Of a stretch of DNA of 64,000 nucleotides, positions 15,340 to 27,315 are shown piece after piece (the stretch's first letter is position 1; the number at the start of each line of letters is the position of its first letter). This DNA is from Pegea sp. RAD2-039 (Eukaryota; Chordata; Thaliacea; Salpida; Salpidae). The stretch lies in NCBI GenBank assembly GCA_034620365.1, contig JAQGEQ010000161.1:923336-987335 (forward strand). The letters run 5' to 3'. Both the position numbers and the translations under genes were made by a program. The notes below the pieces were generated by a model. It was not told the DNA's origin, did no database searches, and saw only the letters and a program-made list of their open reading frames with translations.

Positions 15340-18300
15340 ATTTTTGTATTAGGATGAATGTCAATAGATTAAGTCAAATTTGAAAGAAACAAAATCAATT
15401 GTCTTTATTTTTCATCCACAATAAAAATCTAATTGATATAACATTATCAAACATTAATTAAATTTCTTTGATTTTAATAACTCAAAGTTTTAAATCTTTT
15501 TATAGTATAAAAAAGGCATCTGATTTGATGGTTGTGTTGCTAATCAACAATATTCTAAGATATTAAACTTTTTCAAAGATGTAATAAATCAAGTTTTAGA
15601 CTTTTTTGAATAAGCTTTGAGTTTTTAACTCCTTACTTTATAACTTTCAATTCTATAAATGAATGGAGAAATTGATTTAAGACTTGTGATAAACCTTTCA
15701 TATTTTAAAATATTAATTTTTGACTTTGAGTTGCTTAAAAATATGATAATATGATAAATGATAAACTTTAAGAATACTTTTTCCAAAGTAATATTTATAT
15801 GCTAACTCAGCGAATTAACATTCACCTAATTAGCAAATCAAAACAAAACATTTTTTTCATCTGATCAATAAAAAAACTGTGATTTTAAAAAGATGAGGGA
15901 CTTTGTATTAAAAAAAGCAAACAAAAACAAAATATACCTAAAGTTGTAATCATTAAATTTAATAATCATTTCGTAATATTATCTGAAGGTTATGATAAAT
16001 AAGTTGTACTAAATCACTAGTTTTATATATAGTATAGTAAAATAGTTAGGTAAAAGAGAAAGAGTTTTTACCGTTATAAGACTAACTTTAATTCAACAAA
16101 TTATAATTTAAACTGAAGTTATTGAGAAAGAACAATAATTTGATATCCATGTTGTTAAAACATCTTTACTACAAAATTTGCATACTAGTTTCCGAAGAGT
16201 ATAACACTCTACATCTTACAAAAAATTGAAATTTTAAATATCGATTTGAGTATTGGTGGTTTTTTAAGATTAATAATCTAATAAAATAAATAATTCGAAG
16301 TGGATTTTTTAACATCTTTTTGTTTTAAGTTGTAGAATTTAGATCTAATTGCTATTGGAAATACTTTATCAGTTCCAAATGTCTTTCACTAATATTTAAG
16401 TTTACAAAAAAGCAAAGCAAAAATTACTGAAATTTTTATTCTTCTAAAGTTAGTTTGTAATTAAAACTAAAATTTGGTTAATCAATATAATAACTAACAA
16501 ATTAAAATGCTTAAAAAACAAGTATAAATATTATAAAGTATATTTTTTGCCCATTTGTATTTTGATTTCCAAGTTTTCTTAGAACAATTTCAACTTTCTT
16601 CCACATCATTTGGAAAATACATCTGATCAGATTAATGTATCAGTTAAGGTAGAAAAAGTTTTATTTAGTTAAAATTTTGCCTTTTTTAAATAGAAATATT
16701 TTGCTAGTTTAGGTATACCTTTCTTTAGCTATTTCCTTATCTATCTTTTTTCAAATAAAACTATTAAATTTTGCACTATTTCAAGTCTGCAAGTATAAAT
16801 ATCCTCATGGTAATTATTTCTCAGTGTTCAGTTTGAGTTTTTAATCAAAATAGTTAGATAGATTACAACTTTTTGTTACATATGAATGAAAAATTTATGA
16901 AGTTGGATTTTCATATGAACTGGATTTATTTAATCTCGCTTTTAGCTATTCTAGGAGTGATTAAAAAGATTAAAAAGTGTAAAAAGTTTTTAAAATTAGC
17001 ATTTAACTCTGGGGTTAAGAGCACCGAAAGTAGTTGAATTTTAAAATGATAATTATTGTAGAAATTTGTACAAAAAACAATTTATTTAAAAAAAAAGTAA
17101 AATTTAGTTAAAGATTTTATGAATCGTAAAGAGTCCTTTTATCTAAGGAGTGAAGCTTTAAATGAACTTTACCAAACTGCACCCAATAAAAAACATTTAT
17201 TAATAAAGTAATAAACCTCTGATGACCTTTACAAAAGCATCACAAGATTATCATTATCTTGCCACATGGTAAAATTTTCGTAAAAAATGCCAATAACAAA
17301 ATTCGTGTTGACTAATTAGTTTTAAAAAGAAACAGGGAACACATTTGATACACGGAAAAATGCAAGTTAAAAATTAGCTTAAAGTAGAACTGCTTGGCAG
17401 AGAAAGTCAATAAGACTTCTATATAGCAGTACAAGTACCTTTATGTATTGGTTAGAATATGTCCTCTTCTAGAAAATAATTAAATTCTTTAAGAACATAT
17501 TAAAAGGCCAACGACGCACATACGATAAAATGTGTTATTAGAAAAGTTATGCTTCTTTTAAAGAAAGGAATTTCTTCTCATAAAACAGAGAGTGAGTGAT
17601 AAAGAATTAACAGCAGAAAAAAAGAATTTGTTTTCTATTTATATTTAAGACATTTTAGTTTTAAGTCATTCATTCTGTATAAATATATTAACTATAATGA
17701 TAATAATAGGACCTGCTTCGGCCGATAACAGAAATACGGATATAAATATAAAATATCTATATTTAAATAGAAATTATATTTATTAATATATTAAAATAGC
17801 TTTCGAGTATAGATTAAAAAGGATAGAAATGTTTAAAAAAAGTCGAACTTAGTCGTAAATGTTATTTTAAGAGATTACTTGTTTAATAAATAGATTTTAG
17901 ATTTTTTATCAATCAGTTATTAAAACTTTTTTACACATTTGTAAAAAAATAATTAAGTATTTTTTTATTTCAACTCTCATACTTAAAAGCTAGTAATCTA
18001 AAATAGTTTTATTTTCTTTCTAATTTTATCTTTAATCTTTTTTCAATTACGACAAAAATGTTTAAAGTTTCAATTTATTTTTGGCAACTTTGCTCAATTT
18101 TGTAAACCGTTAAAATTTGGTAGCTTTGTTATTGTTATTTACTAGATGTTAATTAAATTCATCAAATGCTGTCAACTATTTATTTATATAAAATTTAAAA
18201 TTATCTTAATATTTTATCACTGACTATCAAATAAAGCAGATTTAACTTTAATAAGTAATAATTTTAGATATTAACTTGGAGTTTACATTTATTTGTTTTA

Positions 18301-18948
18301 AACAATGTTATGTTAGAATATTTTTTGATATATTATAGTTCATTTTTTTCTCAAAAGTCTTAAACTTATTTCGACCTTTATATATTTACTTTGTTTAGTT
18401 AAATGATATATTAAGATTTATTTTAGTGGCGTAAGTTAATAACAAGTTTATGTTTTTCTTATATAAATTATTTATATGAATTGTTTAAATAAATTCTATT
18501 CAGTTTTTGTAGTGTTAATAAATATTTTTTAAAGTTGTTTAAAATATCTTTCAAATCTGTTTAAACTTTATATTAGTATGAGGATTTATGTGAATAATTA
18601 ATTTAAATTAAAAGCTTTTTTAGCTTTTGATTTTTGTTTATGTAATATATAGAAAATATGTACCATAAATTTATCCAAAAAAAACCTTTAGAAATTATAA
18701 TTGATTAATAAATATTTTATTTTTTTATTAAGTTAAAAAGAATAATCTAACTTATTAAAAAAATATTTCTTTATAAGGTTTCTATTAGTTTTAAAACTCA
18801 AATGGATGATATTTATAAATATTATTCAATTAATGATAAGCTGTTTTTTTGCAATGATTTTTAAGCATCTAAACTAATGATTATATTTTATTAAAAATGT
18901 TTAGATCTGATATTTTTCAGGTTTTAAATAAAACTTTTAATCTGATTC
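15340..18948. other. AT-rich intergenic DNA upstream of afadin, nothing recognised
   Basis: About 3.6 kb without supportable features. It should contain the afadin promoter and any non-coding 5' exon, which I could not place. Confidence 0.4.
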
Positions 18949-21900
18949 ATGAATTTTTCCAAACAAGAACTCTTTGAGGCAATTGAAAAATGGAATGTCG
19001 CCCGTTTGCCTATTTTTCAAATCAGTAAACCAAATGAAGTTAGTTACTCTAAAAATTTTATAATTTTTGAACCATCTAAATTCAACATATTAAAAAATGT
19101 TTAATTTTTGCAACTAGAAACTAGAATTTTTTGGAGTTGTTCGCTTTTATCACAGAGATGTTGCTAATGATGGCAAATTTATTTCGAAATGTATTCGAGT
19201 CCATAGTACCTCAAATACAACTCAAATTATTGAGCTTCTAGCTGAGAAGGTTCGATTTGACATGAAAATGTTGAGTAAGCCAAAATACTCATTATTAGAA
19301 GTACATGGAGGTAAGAATTTGTAGGTTTAGTTGATGTCCTAATGATGTTGAATTCAAGGTGATGACTCCAGGGAGATACAATCTAATGAAAATCCTTTGT
19401 TTATTCAACTATCTTGGACAGAGTATCAAACAGATGGAAGATTCTTACTTTGTGATTTAAATGTAAAAATCTGAGCTGTTCATAAATTATTAAGAATAAA
19501 ATGAGTTAAAACTTCAGGCAAAGGTGAAGAAATCCTTTAAAGATATGTACGCTGAAGACCAAACAATAAAAACTAATTTAAAAGGAGTTAGAAGCTCTAA
19601 ACGAGAATTGAAATCGAAGAAGAAAGAAAATGTAAAGAAAGTATTTGAAGAAGAAAAAAATGCTGAATCAGTTGAAGTATTTCCTTGGAATTGTTTTTTG
19701 TGAGTTTGATGTTTGGTTTTATAGTTAGCTGCTGCAAGAGAACTCTACAAAGAAGTACCTGAATCGACGTTCACTAGAACAGTTTCCAATCCAGAAGCAG
19801 TAATGAAAAAACGACGAGAACAAAAGCTACAGAAGCGAGGAGGTGTTTTCACGCTTATCTCTTTCTTAAAGTTTTTTTTTGTTTTCTATTTGAGTATTTC
19901 AATTGTTCCTAATCTAACTAACATGTTTACTTAATACGCAAATAAGTATCTACGAGTTAAAAGCTCTGTTTAGTTGTTATGATGGGAGAAAGTCACTTTT
20001 TGATTCTTCTATAGAATTTTAGTCATTCATAAATTGGAAATTTTTGCAAATGAGTCATTTTTACAGCTGATATCATAAAGATTTATGGATACAGTTTAAG
20101 TCCTGAAAATCCTTACAAATCGTTACTTTTACTACCTTCTGATAAAGTTGAGGAAGTAATCCAAGTTGCTCTTGAAAAATACGGACTTGGAAAAGAGGAT
20201 CCAGCAGATTACATTCTTTCAAAAGTCGGTGTATCTACTTGTTTACATTTTAACATTAAATTTTCTTCCAACAGTTAGTTCTACCTCCAGGGTCATCTCC
20301 AGAAGAAAGGTTTTGTGGAGGCTGGGGAAATGAAAGTATTTTAACTGCTAATGATATGCCTTTAACTATTTCAAAGAACTGGAAACCTCATCAAGGTAGA
20401 TTGTAGCTGAAAATCTCAGATTTTAACAAGATTTTTGTGTCAGGGACGCTTCTGTTTCAATTAAGACATAAATTAGTTAAACCATCATCAACAGTTGTTG
20501 AAGATCAAGGCAGAGATCTGAAGACACAATCTGAAGATTCTGAGGTCTTAGAAGTTTATTTTGTACTTTTTTTTATCTTCTTTTATCTTTTTCTGCTTTT
20601 ATTAAATAAATAAACTTTTCTGTTTGTTGTGATAAGCGTTTGATAAAACTAAACGAAATTAAATGTAAAGAAAGTTAACTAAGGTTTAATTTGAAATAGA
20701 AAAGCTCAGAAAAAAGTGAAAGTTCTTCAAAGAAAATGGCATCTTCTAGCGACTCATCATCTTTACACGAATCATCTTTTAATGAATCAAACACATCTAA
20801 TCCACCAAAATTTATCGAAATTTTAGCAGGTGCCTTTCCACTTAAATAGAAACAAAAGTTCCGGTTTTCATCTTCAAATTATTTTTATTTTGTGATTTTA
20901 TAAAACTTTCTTGTATTAGAAACTAGGATATTTCCCACTGAGCAAATAACATCTTTGCTTTAATTGCGTAAAGCATCCAGGACCTTCTATGTTTCTTACA
21001 GAGAATGTCTTAAACAGATTGATGTTTTTATGATTCAACAATTTAGTTTCGATATTAAAAGAAAGATTTTACTGAAATTAAAAAAAAATACTGACTTTTA
21101 CGGAATAGTAAATAAAAATAGGAATCTAGAAACAAAATTGAATTTATTCCATTTTAACTTTCATCAAATTTTCTCATTTTTTGCAGACGGTCGTTTCGTG
21201 GAGCATATAATCAGTGAAAAAGTTTATGAAATTGGCAGTAATCACCAACTAGCATCAAATCAACATCACTACATTGAGCTTTCACCTGATATTAGCTTAT
21301 CGGCATCTCATTGCTGTGTAAGAAACGTAAAAGGAAGTCTAAGTGTAAGTAACAAAAAAAAATTTCTCTTTTGTAATAATCGAGAAATTTAATTAACTCT
21401 TCCCAGGATTGGCGCTTCAAATCCCGCTAATTTCTATATATTTTTCCGATTTTACAGATTAGTCCAATCAACATAGATAGACAAATTCGAATAAATAATC
21501 ATATGATCCAGGATGTGACGTCACTCCAACATGGTGACGTCATAAATCTAGGACGCCGCAAAACCCTACTTTTCTGTGGGTCTGGTCTTTCAATTGAGGT
21601 ACCAACAAACCTTACTATAGCAACAGTCACTTGACAACGCATTCCTGTTGCTAGGACGAACTTCTTCACCAGTTAGTTACCAACACACAACAACGTTATC
21701 AAAAACCGCGGAAACGAAACGGGAAAATCCCCCACAACGAAAACAGTAAGAACACCGCCAAGAGTCGCTCTTTCACTTTTTATCACTTTATCAATAGATG
21801 CAAGAAGACCAGCGTCCCATTACCACGGACAACCCGACCATGTAACCCCTACGAGACCACCTATTGGTCGAAAATCCGTTTCTACCATCTCTCTACCAGT

Positions 21901-24900
21901 TGCTACTAGCAATATAGATGAAGTGGTGATGTCATTACCTGCACGAGTTGATGTTCAGCGTCAACGTAATCATGTGACGTCACCATTGACACTGATGACG
22001 TCATCATCTCTTCTACAGGAGTCAATCTGTTTCTACAGCGGTTAATGATGACGAATTCGAAAGGACTTCATTTCCAGCTCTCACCCGCTTACTGCGTTTA
22101 TCTGTTGCTACGCAACCAGTTAGAAAAGGAGCATTCTTCGGATGTTGTTGGATTGGTTGCTAGGTTGGCACGTCATCTCGACCATAATGTACAGGTTGGT
22201 TTTGTGGTGGTTTGTGATTGGATGGTTGCTGGTAATATATTTGTAGGAACAACAAGGTTCTGTAAATGATTTGGCTTTCTGGATGGCTAATATTTCAGAG
22301 ATTTTACATTTTCTGATGCAAGATTATCAGCTGGTTGCGATTGTTAGTTCTGATTTACATAAACTTCTAGCAGAGACTGTTCAGGACACTTTTAGGTGAG
22401 TTTCAAGATCACATCAGCCGAAAACTCTGATTTCGTTTTTAAATTATTTAAACTTTGACGTTCTGATCCTCATCTTCTGATCCTCATCTTCTGATCCTCA
22501 TTTTCTGATCCTCATCTTCTGATCCTCATCTTCTACAGGCACATGGTCGCTTGTATGCAACAAACGCTCGCTTCTCTTCTTCCCGCCTTCCTGTCTTCGT
22601 CTGATGAAGATCAACCAATCAGCAACCGGATCGTTGATCTGCGATCTCAAAGTATCAACAGCGATACCCCGACTATGTGTAAGTGACGTCATCACTCTAT
22701 AACTATCAGATGACGTCATCACCTGCAGATGACGTCCTTCACATACTTACCAGATCGATGTCGTTGCTACGAAGATGTCGCGTCAACGCGGCGCTCACCA
22801 TCCAGCTTTTCTCTCAACTTTTCCATACAATCAACTGTTGGCTTTTTAACACGATGGTTGCTAGGGGCGACTCGCGCGGCTTCTGCAGCCGAATGTGGGC
22901 GGTTCGATTTCGCACTCGACTTGCTATGGTTGAAACATGGGCCGAACAACAAGTAACCTCATTTGCATGTCACCATGGCAACCGTAGTGACGTCATCACC
23001 TTGTAGGGTCTTCACTTGGCTGCTCAGTGTCATCTAGCGCGAGTTTTGCAAGCCACTAATTTGTTACAATCACCGAAGCGTAGCGTGGATGACGTCATGA
23101 AGCTGTGCGGATCGTGCTACAAACTGAACGCGGTTCAGTTGCGAGCGTTGCTAAGCAACAGCTTACGCGATGACGCGGGAAGCAGTGACGTTATCACTCA
23201 CGAACTTATTGATGGTGTAGTAGCTGCAGCGGAAAGTCATTCAGATCAGGTGACTTGATAAACTTGTTGCTCATTGTGACGTCATCATCGCGTGCATCAG
23301 CAGGACGCGCAGTTGCTGGAAGATGAAGAGTTGAACATCCCATTTCTCTTCCCAGAGGACGGATTCTCATGTGAGCTCATTAGAGGAGTTCCTTCTGGTC
23401 TTGAGGACTTCCTGTTGAGTCTACAACGCGAATGTAAGTAACGTTATCACTAACATATGACGTCATCATCGCCATGGTAACCGTCAACAGCGATGTGTGA
23501 GTTTGCAAAAAGTTCAGCAACTAGCTGGACATTTCATTTTAATCCACCTGCCGATGATGTTGCTGTTGCCATGGAAACTGCATCGCGACCACCTCAGACG
23601 ATCAGCCGCGCGCAGTGTCAAGAATTATCGATGAGGTTGAAACCACAAATCGTGACAATTACGTTTAAGAAGATGTTTGGTGGATTAGGATTAAGTATTA
23701 TGGCTGTAAAGGTGAAACGCGAGTGACCTCTAGTGACCAGTTTGTAAATTTTGTTCATGAACAGGAAGATCCAGAGAACGAGAACAGCTTTGGTTGCTAC
23801 ATCCGGGCAGTTGTCAAGGGAGCAGCAGCTGATCTGGTGAGTTAGTGCCATCTAGTGACCATTTTCACGTAAATCATCATCATTAGGACGGAAGACTTCA
23901 TTCGGGAGATGAAATTCTCAGTGTCGACGGCCAATTTCTCAAAGGACTCGATCAAGCGCGGTTAGTTATTGCTGATGACGTCACCACACATCATTGATGA
24001 CGTCACTTACAGAGCAGCGCAAGTCTTATCAAGATCAGAAGATGTAGTTCGTTTAAAGATCTCGAAGCATAGCGCAATTTTTAAAGGATTTCATCACATC
24101 ATCGATCCTTCAATGATAAATTTCCGATCTTCATCATCACTGAATATTCCTCAGCAAATCTCCTCGATGACGTCATCACCTCAACAGATGACGTCATCAC
24201 CTCGTAAATGGCCCGACCAGCAATCACACTCTTACGTCAATCGACCCGCGACTGTGACGTCATCGACAGCTGTCATGAGCTGTAACCGACTTAACTCAAA
24301 ATCTGCTTCTGATCTTCGTCGAGTCGATTTTCGGCCTACTGACGTCACAGGTTCTATCCTTCGTGTGCATGTGACGTCATCCAACCTTCTGTTGCCAGGC
24401 AACCAGCATCACGTAACACGTAAAGAAGTAAGTCCTGGTAACATGCAGCAAGCGATAAAGTCGTCACAAAGGCCCCTCGACGCCGGTTGCCATGACAACA
24501 ACGACACCAACCGACCAATCACAAGCCTCTCTCAATCACCTCTTACTTACGAAGCCACCATTCTCCCTAAGTAAGTTACCTGACGTCACCGACACGATGA
24601 CGTCATTACATCGTGATGTGCAGAGAACCGCCGCCGACGATGCCACCGCGCAGTCAAAAGATCGCTATTGTCAACCCTAGTTACCAAGAAGTGCTTCCGG
24701 GCGGGTTGCTTAACGACGGCGACGCGTCCTTAGCAACCGGACGTCGTTTACGACAACAGAAGAAGGTGAGAGCGCCTCTAGTGGTTGGAGTTGATCGAGA
24801 TTTTGTTTTTAGAAGAGTTATCAGAAAGAAAGTGGGACGCTTCCAAGGCATTTCAAGCCATCAGCTGCTTCTCAGCAGCAAATGAGCATCCAGGAGCAAC

Positions 24901-25725
24901 TCAATGCTGAGAGAGATGAAGAAATCATTGAACTGGAACAAAGACTAGGAAATTTGACGCCACTGGAAGCCGAGAGGTTGCGAGATCTTTATATTATTTG
25001 AAAGATTAAAAAAAAGATGTTTTTTAGATTGAAGAATTTAAAAGATCAACAGAAGTTTCATCAGCAAGTGATGGCGGGAAAGAAAAATAAAAAAACCCCT
25101 AATATGGTAATGACGTCGCGATTATTATTCCGCTGTCCATTAACTGATTGGTCTAGGATTTTGAGGTTCCTGATAGACCTGACAGAGACCGTCTACTTCG
25201 AATGCAGTCCAATAATAACAACAACAGCGCCACTAGTGGCCGAGATCCTTTCACAGTAGCTATCAAAGCTGGAGAAGTGATGACGTCATCATCACCCCGT
25301 GTCAATACTGCAGTCACTCAAGTGGAACGAGATGTTAAAAAGTTGGTTGTGATGACGTAGTAAGGGTTCTTAGTGATATTAATGATTGTAGAGTGTCTCT
25401 AAGAAGAGGATCTTCAAAATCGAGACCTGTATCAGATGGGGCGGCTCTTACAGGGGTAAATTTTAGCTCTCAGACACCTTATCCCTTATTTCAACCTCTT
25501 CTTGTGTTTACAGAAGCTTCGAGTCAACCCCAATTCACCTACTAAAGACCCCAGAAGCGCACGAGAGCGATTGTTCTCCAACAATAGTAGCAGTTCAACT
25601 CAATTGTCACTTTCCTTTTTTTCGAAACTTTTTTTTATCTTTTTTTTTACAGATTTTCAAAGAAGTTTACCGACCCTTCAACAATGACATTCAAAGATCG
25701 CCAACGTCTTTTTCAGGGGCACTGA
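18949..25725 (+). CDS. AFDN: Afadin/canoe, actin-linked junction scaffold
   Basis: Twenty-nine exons join in phase to about 1,471 residues. Boundaries of the last ones: 22729-22952, 23007-23249, 23301-23433, 23491-23711, 23765-23836, 23887-23960, 24013-24570, 24624-24765, 24813-24976, 25028-25106, 25157-25341, 25392-25455, 25514-25605, 25653-25725. Afadin links nectin adhesion receptors and Ras/Rap GTPases to actin at cell junctions. Domains in order: RA1 at about 31-129; a basic linker and FTRTVSNPEAVMKKRREQKL, almost as in vertebrates; RA2 at about 222-330; FHA at about 391-486; DIL at about 545-860 (SMSLLRRCRVNAALTIQLFS nearly invariant); PDZ at about 950-1040 with a GGLGLSI carboxylate loop. 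A low-complexity tail ends with MTFKDRQRLF, resembling the mammalian tail. The start ATG precedes a helix matching the mammalian N-terminus. Exons 11-12 (21458-21584, 21798-21965) are the least certain join. Introns after exon 12 are mostly 47-58 bp. Confidence 0.96.
22461..22530 (+). repeat. 14-bp minisatellite in afadin intron 14
   Basis: Five tandem copies of TTCTGATCCTCATC, nearly perfect (one unit ends in ATTT), fill the 3' half of the 143-bp intron and run straight into the splice acceptor at 22,538. The units are pyrimidine-rich and therefore act as the polypyrimidine tract. Unit number is likely to vary between individuals. Confidence 0.93.
22969..24499. other. Cluster of RFX X-box-like palindromes
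   Basis: Palindromes of the type GTTGCC(N)GGCAAC recur: GTCACCATGGCAAC (22969), GTTGCTAAGCAAC (23147), GCCATGGTAAC (23471), GTTGCCATGGAAAC (23565), GTTGCCAGGCAAC (24391) and GTTGCCATGACAAC (24486). They fit the X-box consensus bound by RFX factors. They lie in exons and introns alike, interspersed with the TGACGTCA copies. Whether any is bound is unknown. Confidence 0.7.
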
Positions 25726-25819
25726 ATCCCCCCAAAATATATCTTTTATTATAGAGACTTTCTTTACTTTAACTGAAACCTCTATGACGTCATCACTAAG
25801 CACTTTGATGACGTCATCT

Positions 25820-26758
25820 ATTTTTTAGCATCAACAGGTACTATTTAGCCTTTTGGTAACTGCTGATTCCGTGGTACAAAAAAAAGATTTTTTTTTCATT
25901 GTGAAAATCTGCATTTTTAGATTTGCCAATTTATGTATTGAACTTTTTGTAGAGTTTGTTCAGAATGTTTCGTCTTGACTCGGTACAGATTTTGATAGAA
26001 GATAAAACTCAGCAATTGAATCACTGCACTAACAAACTAACTCATATCTGACAATTGTGAATTTCTTCTCGTTCGCAATTATCAATAATAAATTAACAAA
26101 ATACTTGTTGGTTGTTTTAGGAATATTCAGGTTAAAGTAGTTAGCTGATATTTGATTCATTAAAAAGCAAAAAGTTGTCGATGTAGTGAGAGGAATTGAT
26201 AAAAGATGTTTCATTAAAAGACATCGAGTTGTCAAACAAGTTTTTAAAATCAGTTATTTGTTCAAAATGTTATAACTCAAAAAAAAAGCTTTAAAATTGC
26301 TAATATGTTTATTTGAGTTGAAAACTTTTTGGTGTTGATTTTGACTTAATTTAAGGTCAATAAATAAACTACTCTTCAAATTGTGGTTTAGATACGACAG
26401 ATTTGTAAAAAAAATTCTTCAAATTCCAAACATTTTGATATGTATGCTCTTTACCTTCACCTAGTGGTCAAAATTATAAAACGATTCGGAAAAAATATTT
26501 TGGTTTAGACTCGTTGGTCACAGTAGTAGGTGGAAGCAAGATGACATCAATACCTTCCTTACGCATGTGCAACGAATTTTATTGAAAAGTTAAAATAAAT
26601 CAAGAAATTACACAAAAAGTAAATCTTCAAATATAAAGTTTAAAAAATTAGATTTAAAAGTGGTGTGAATCCGGAATATATACTCTGCAAACATTACAGA
26701 AAACTATAAAGATAGAAAAAATGTACAGCTGGCGATTTTTTTTAAATATTATTAACGT
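25820..26758. other. Afadin 3' flank, nothing recognised
   Basis: Presumed 3' UTR followed by AT-rich DNA with chance frames only. Base composition falls back to the AT-rich background just after 25,816. Confidence 0.4.
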
Positions 26759-26759
26759 T

Positions 26760-27315
26760 CTTTGTAATTGTTCACTGTTATATGTTTTGAGGACTTCTGA
26801 AATGCCATGTGTTACATCTTTTGCTTTCTATATTTTTAACTTAATAGATATTGTTTGTGAGAAAGTGTGTTAGCGAGAGATGCTCTCTTCAGGCACCCTG
26901 CCTTCAAGTATGAGTGGAATAAATTGAGCAAACATCTACAGCAAGTCTCATCAAGATAAATAACTCCGTCAGAAAAAAATATTTATTAGTTGAAAACGCA
27001 AGTATCAAAAACTTCAATTTACAAATAGATAGCAAAGGCTGAAGAAAACTTTTCACAAATTTTCAAAAAACTCCGTTATTAATAAAAATATAAATGGCAA
27101 CGAGATAATTGTCAAGATTAGTTCTTCTATCATCTTCGTTTTCTGTCACGATCACTCTTATGACTTCTACGGTGGCTATGCTTATGTTTTCCTCTCTCTC
27201 TGCTTCGACGATGACTACGTTCTCTCCGATGATGATCTCTTTTCTTATGTTCATGTCTATACTTATCTTCAACTTCTTATCTATTTGCATCTGTTCCGTT
27301 TTCCTCTTCAACTTT
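26760..27315. repeat. Duplicated block, second copy (LINE tail plus cyclin L 3' fragment)
   Basis: Copy of 1,245-1,799. It carries the LINE 3' end, the cyclin L 3' UTR and, on the minus strand (27,130-27,315), the last 60 or so codons of cyclin L, including the RS/HR tail. Without the rest of the gene this is a non-functional fragment. It ends abruptly in the middle of a cyclin L codon stretch, with no visible poly(A) tract. Confidence 0.9.

Larger units (their letters stand above)
21516..25816. repeat. Cluster of 22 TGACGTCA palindromes in the 3' part of afadin
   Basis: Exact octamers start at 21516, 21535, 21975, 21996, 22684, 22711, 22988, 23090, 23277, 23458, 23976, 23998, 24168, 24189, 24255, 24340, 24372, 24581, 24598, 25281, 25785 and 25809. 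The octamer is the consensus cAMP-response element bound by CREB/ATF-family bZIP proteins. Many copies extend to the 12-bp palindrome GATGACGTCATC. Eleven lie in seven introns of 50-57 bp (four introns carry two each), nine lie in exons and two follow the stop codon. In exons several share one frame and encode M/V-T-S-S. One-base variants (TGACGTTA, TGACGTCG, TGACGTAG) occur among them. Almost none occur elsewhere in the window (28910, and 39756 and 39834 with their duplicates). Function unknown. Confidence 0.95.

Noticed and set aside
22498-22952. Minus-strand open frames of 61-74 codons in the GC-rich part of afadin
   Set aside because: They lie opposite DIL-domain exons with strong family similarity on the plus strand.
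23725-25240. CTCF insulator sites suggested by CCACTAG.GGCGC
   Set aside because: The core is one base shorter than the CTCF consensus and two of the four copies lack the GCGC part.
21516-25816. CRISPR array, because a short palindrome recurs many times
   Set aside because: Spacing is irregular, the repeated unit is only 8-12 bp, copies lie in coding exons, and the DNA is from an animal genome.
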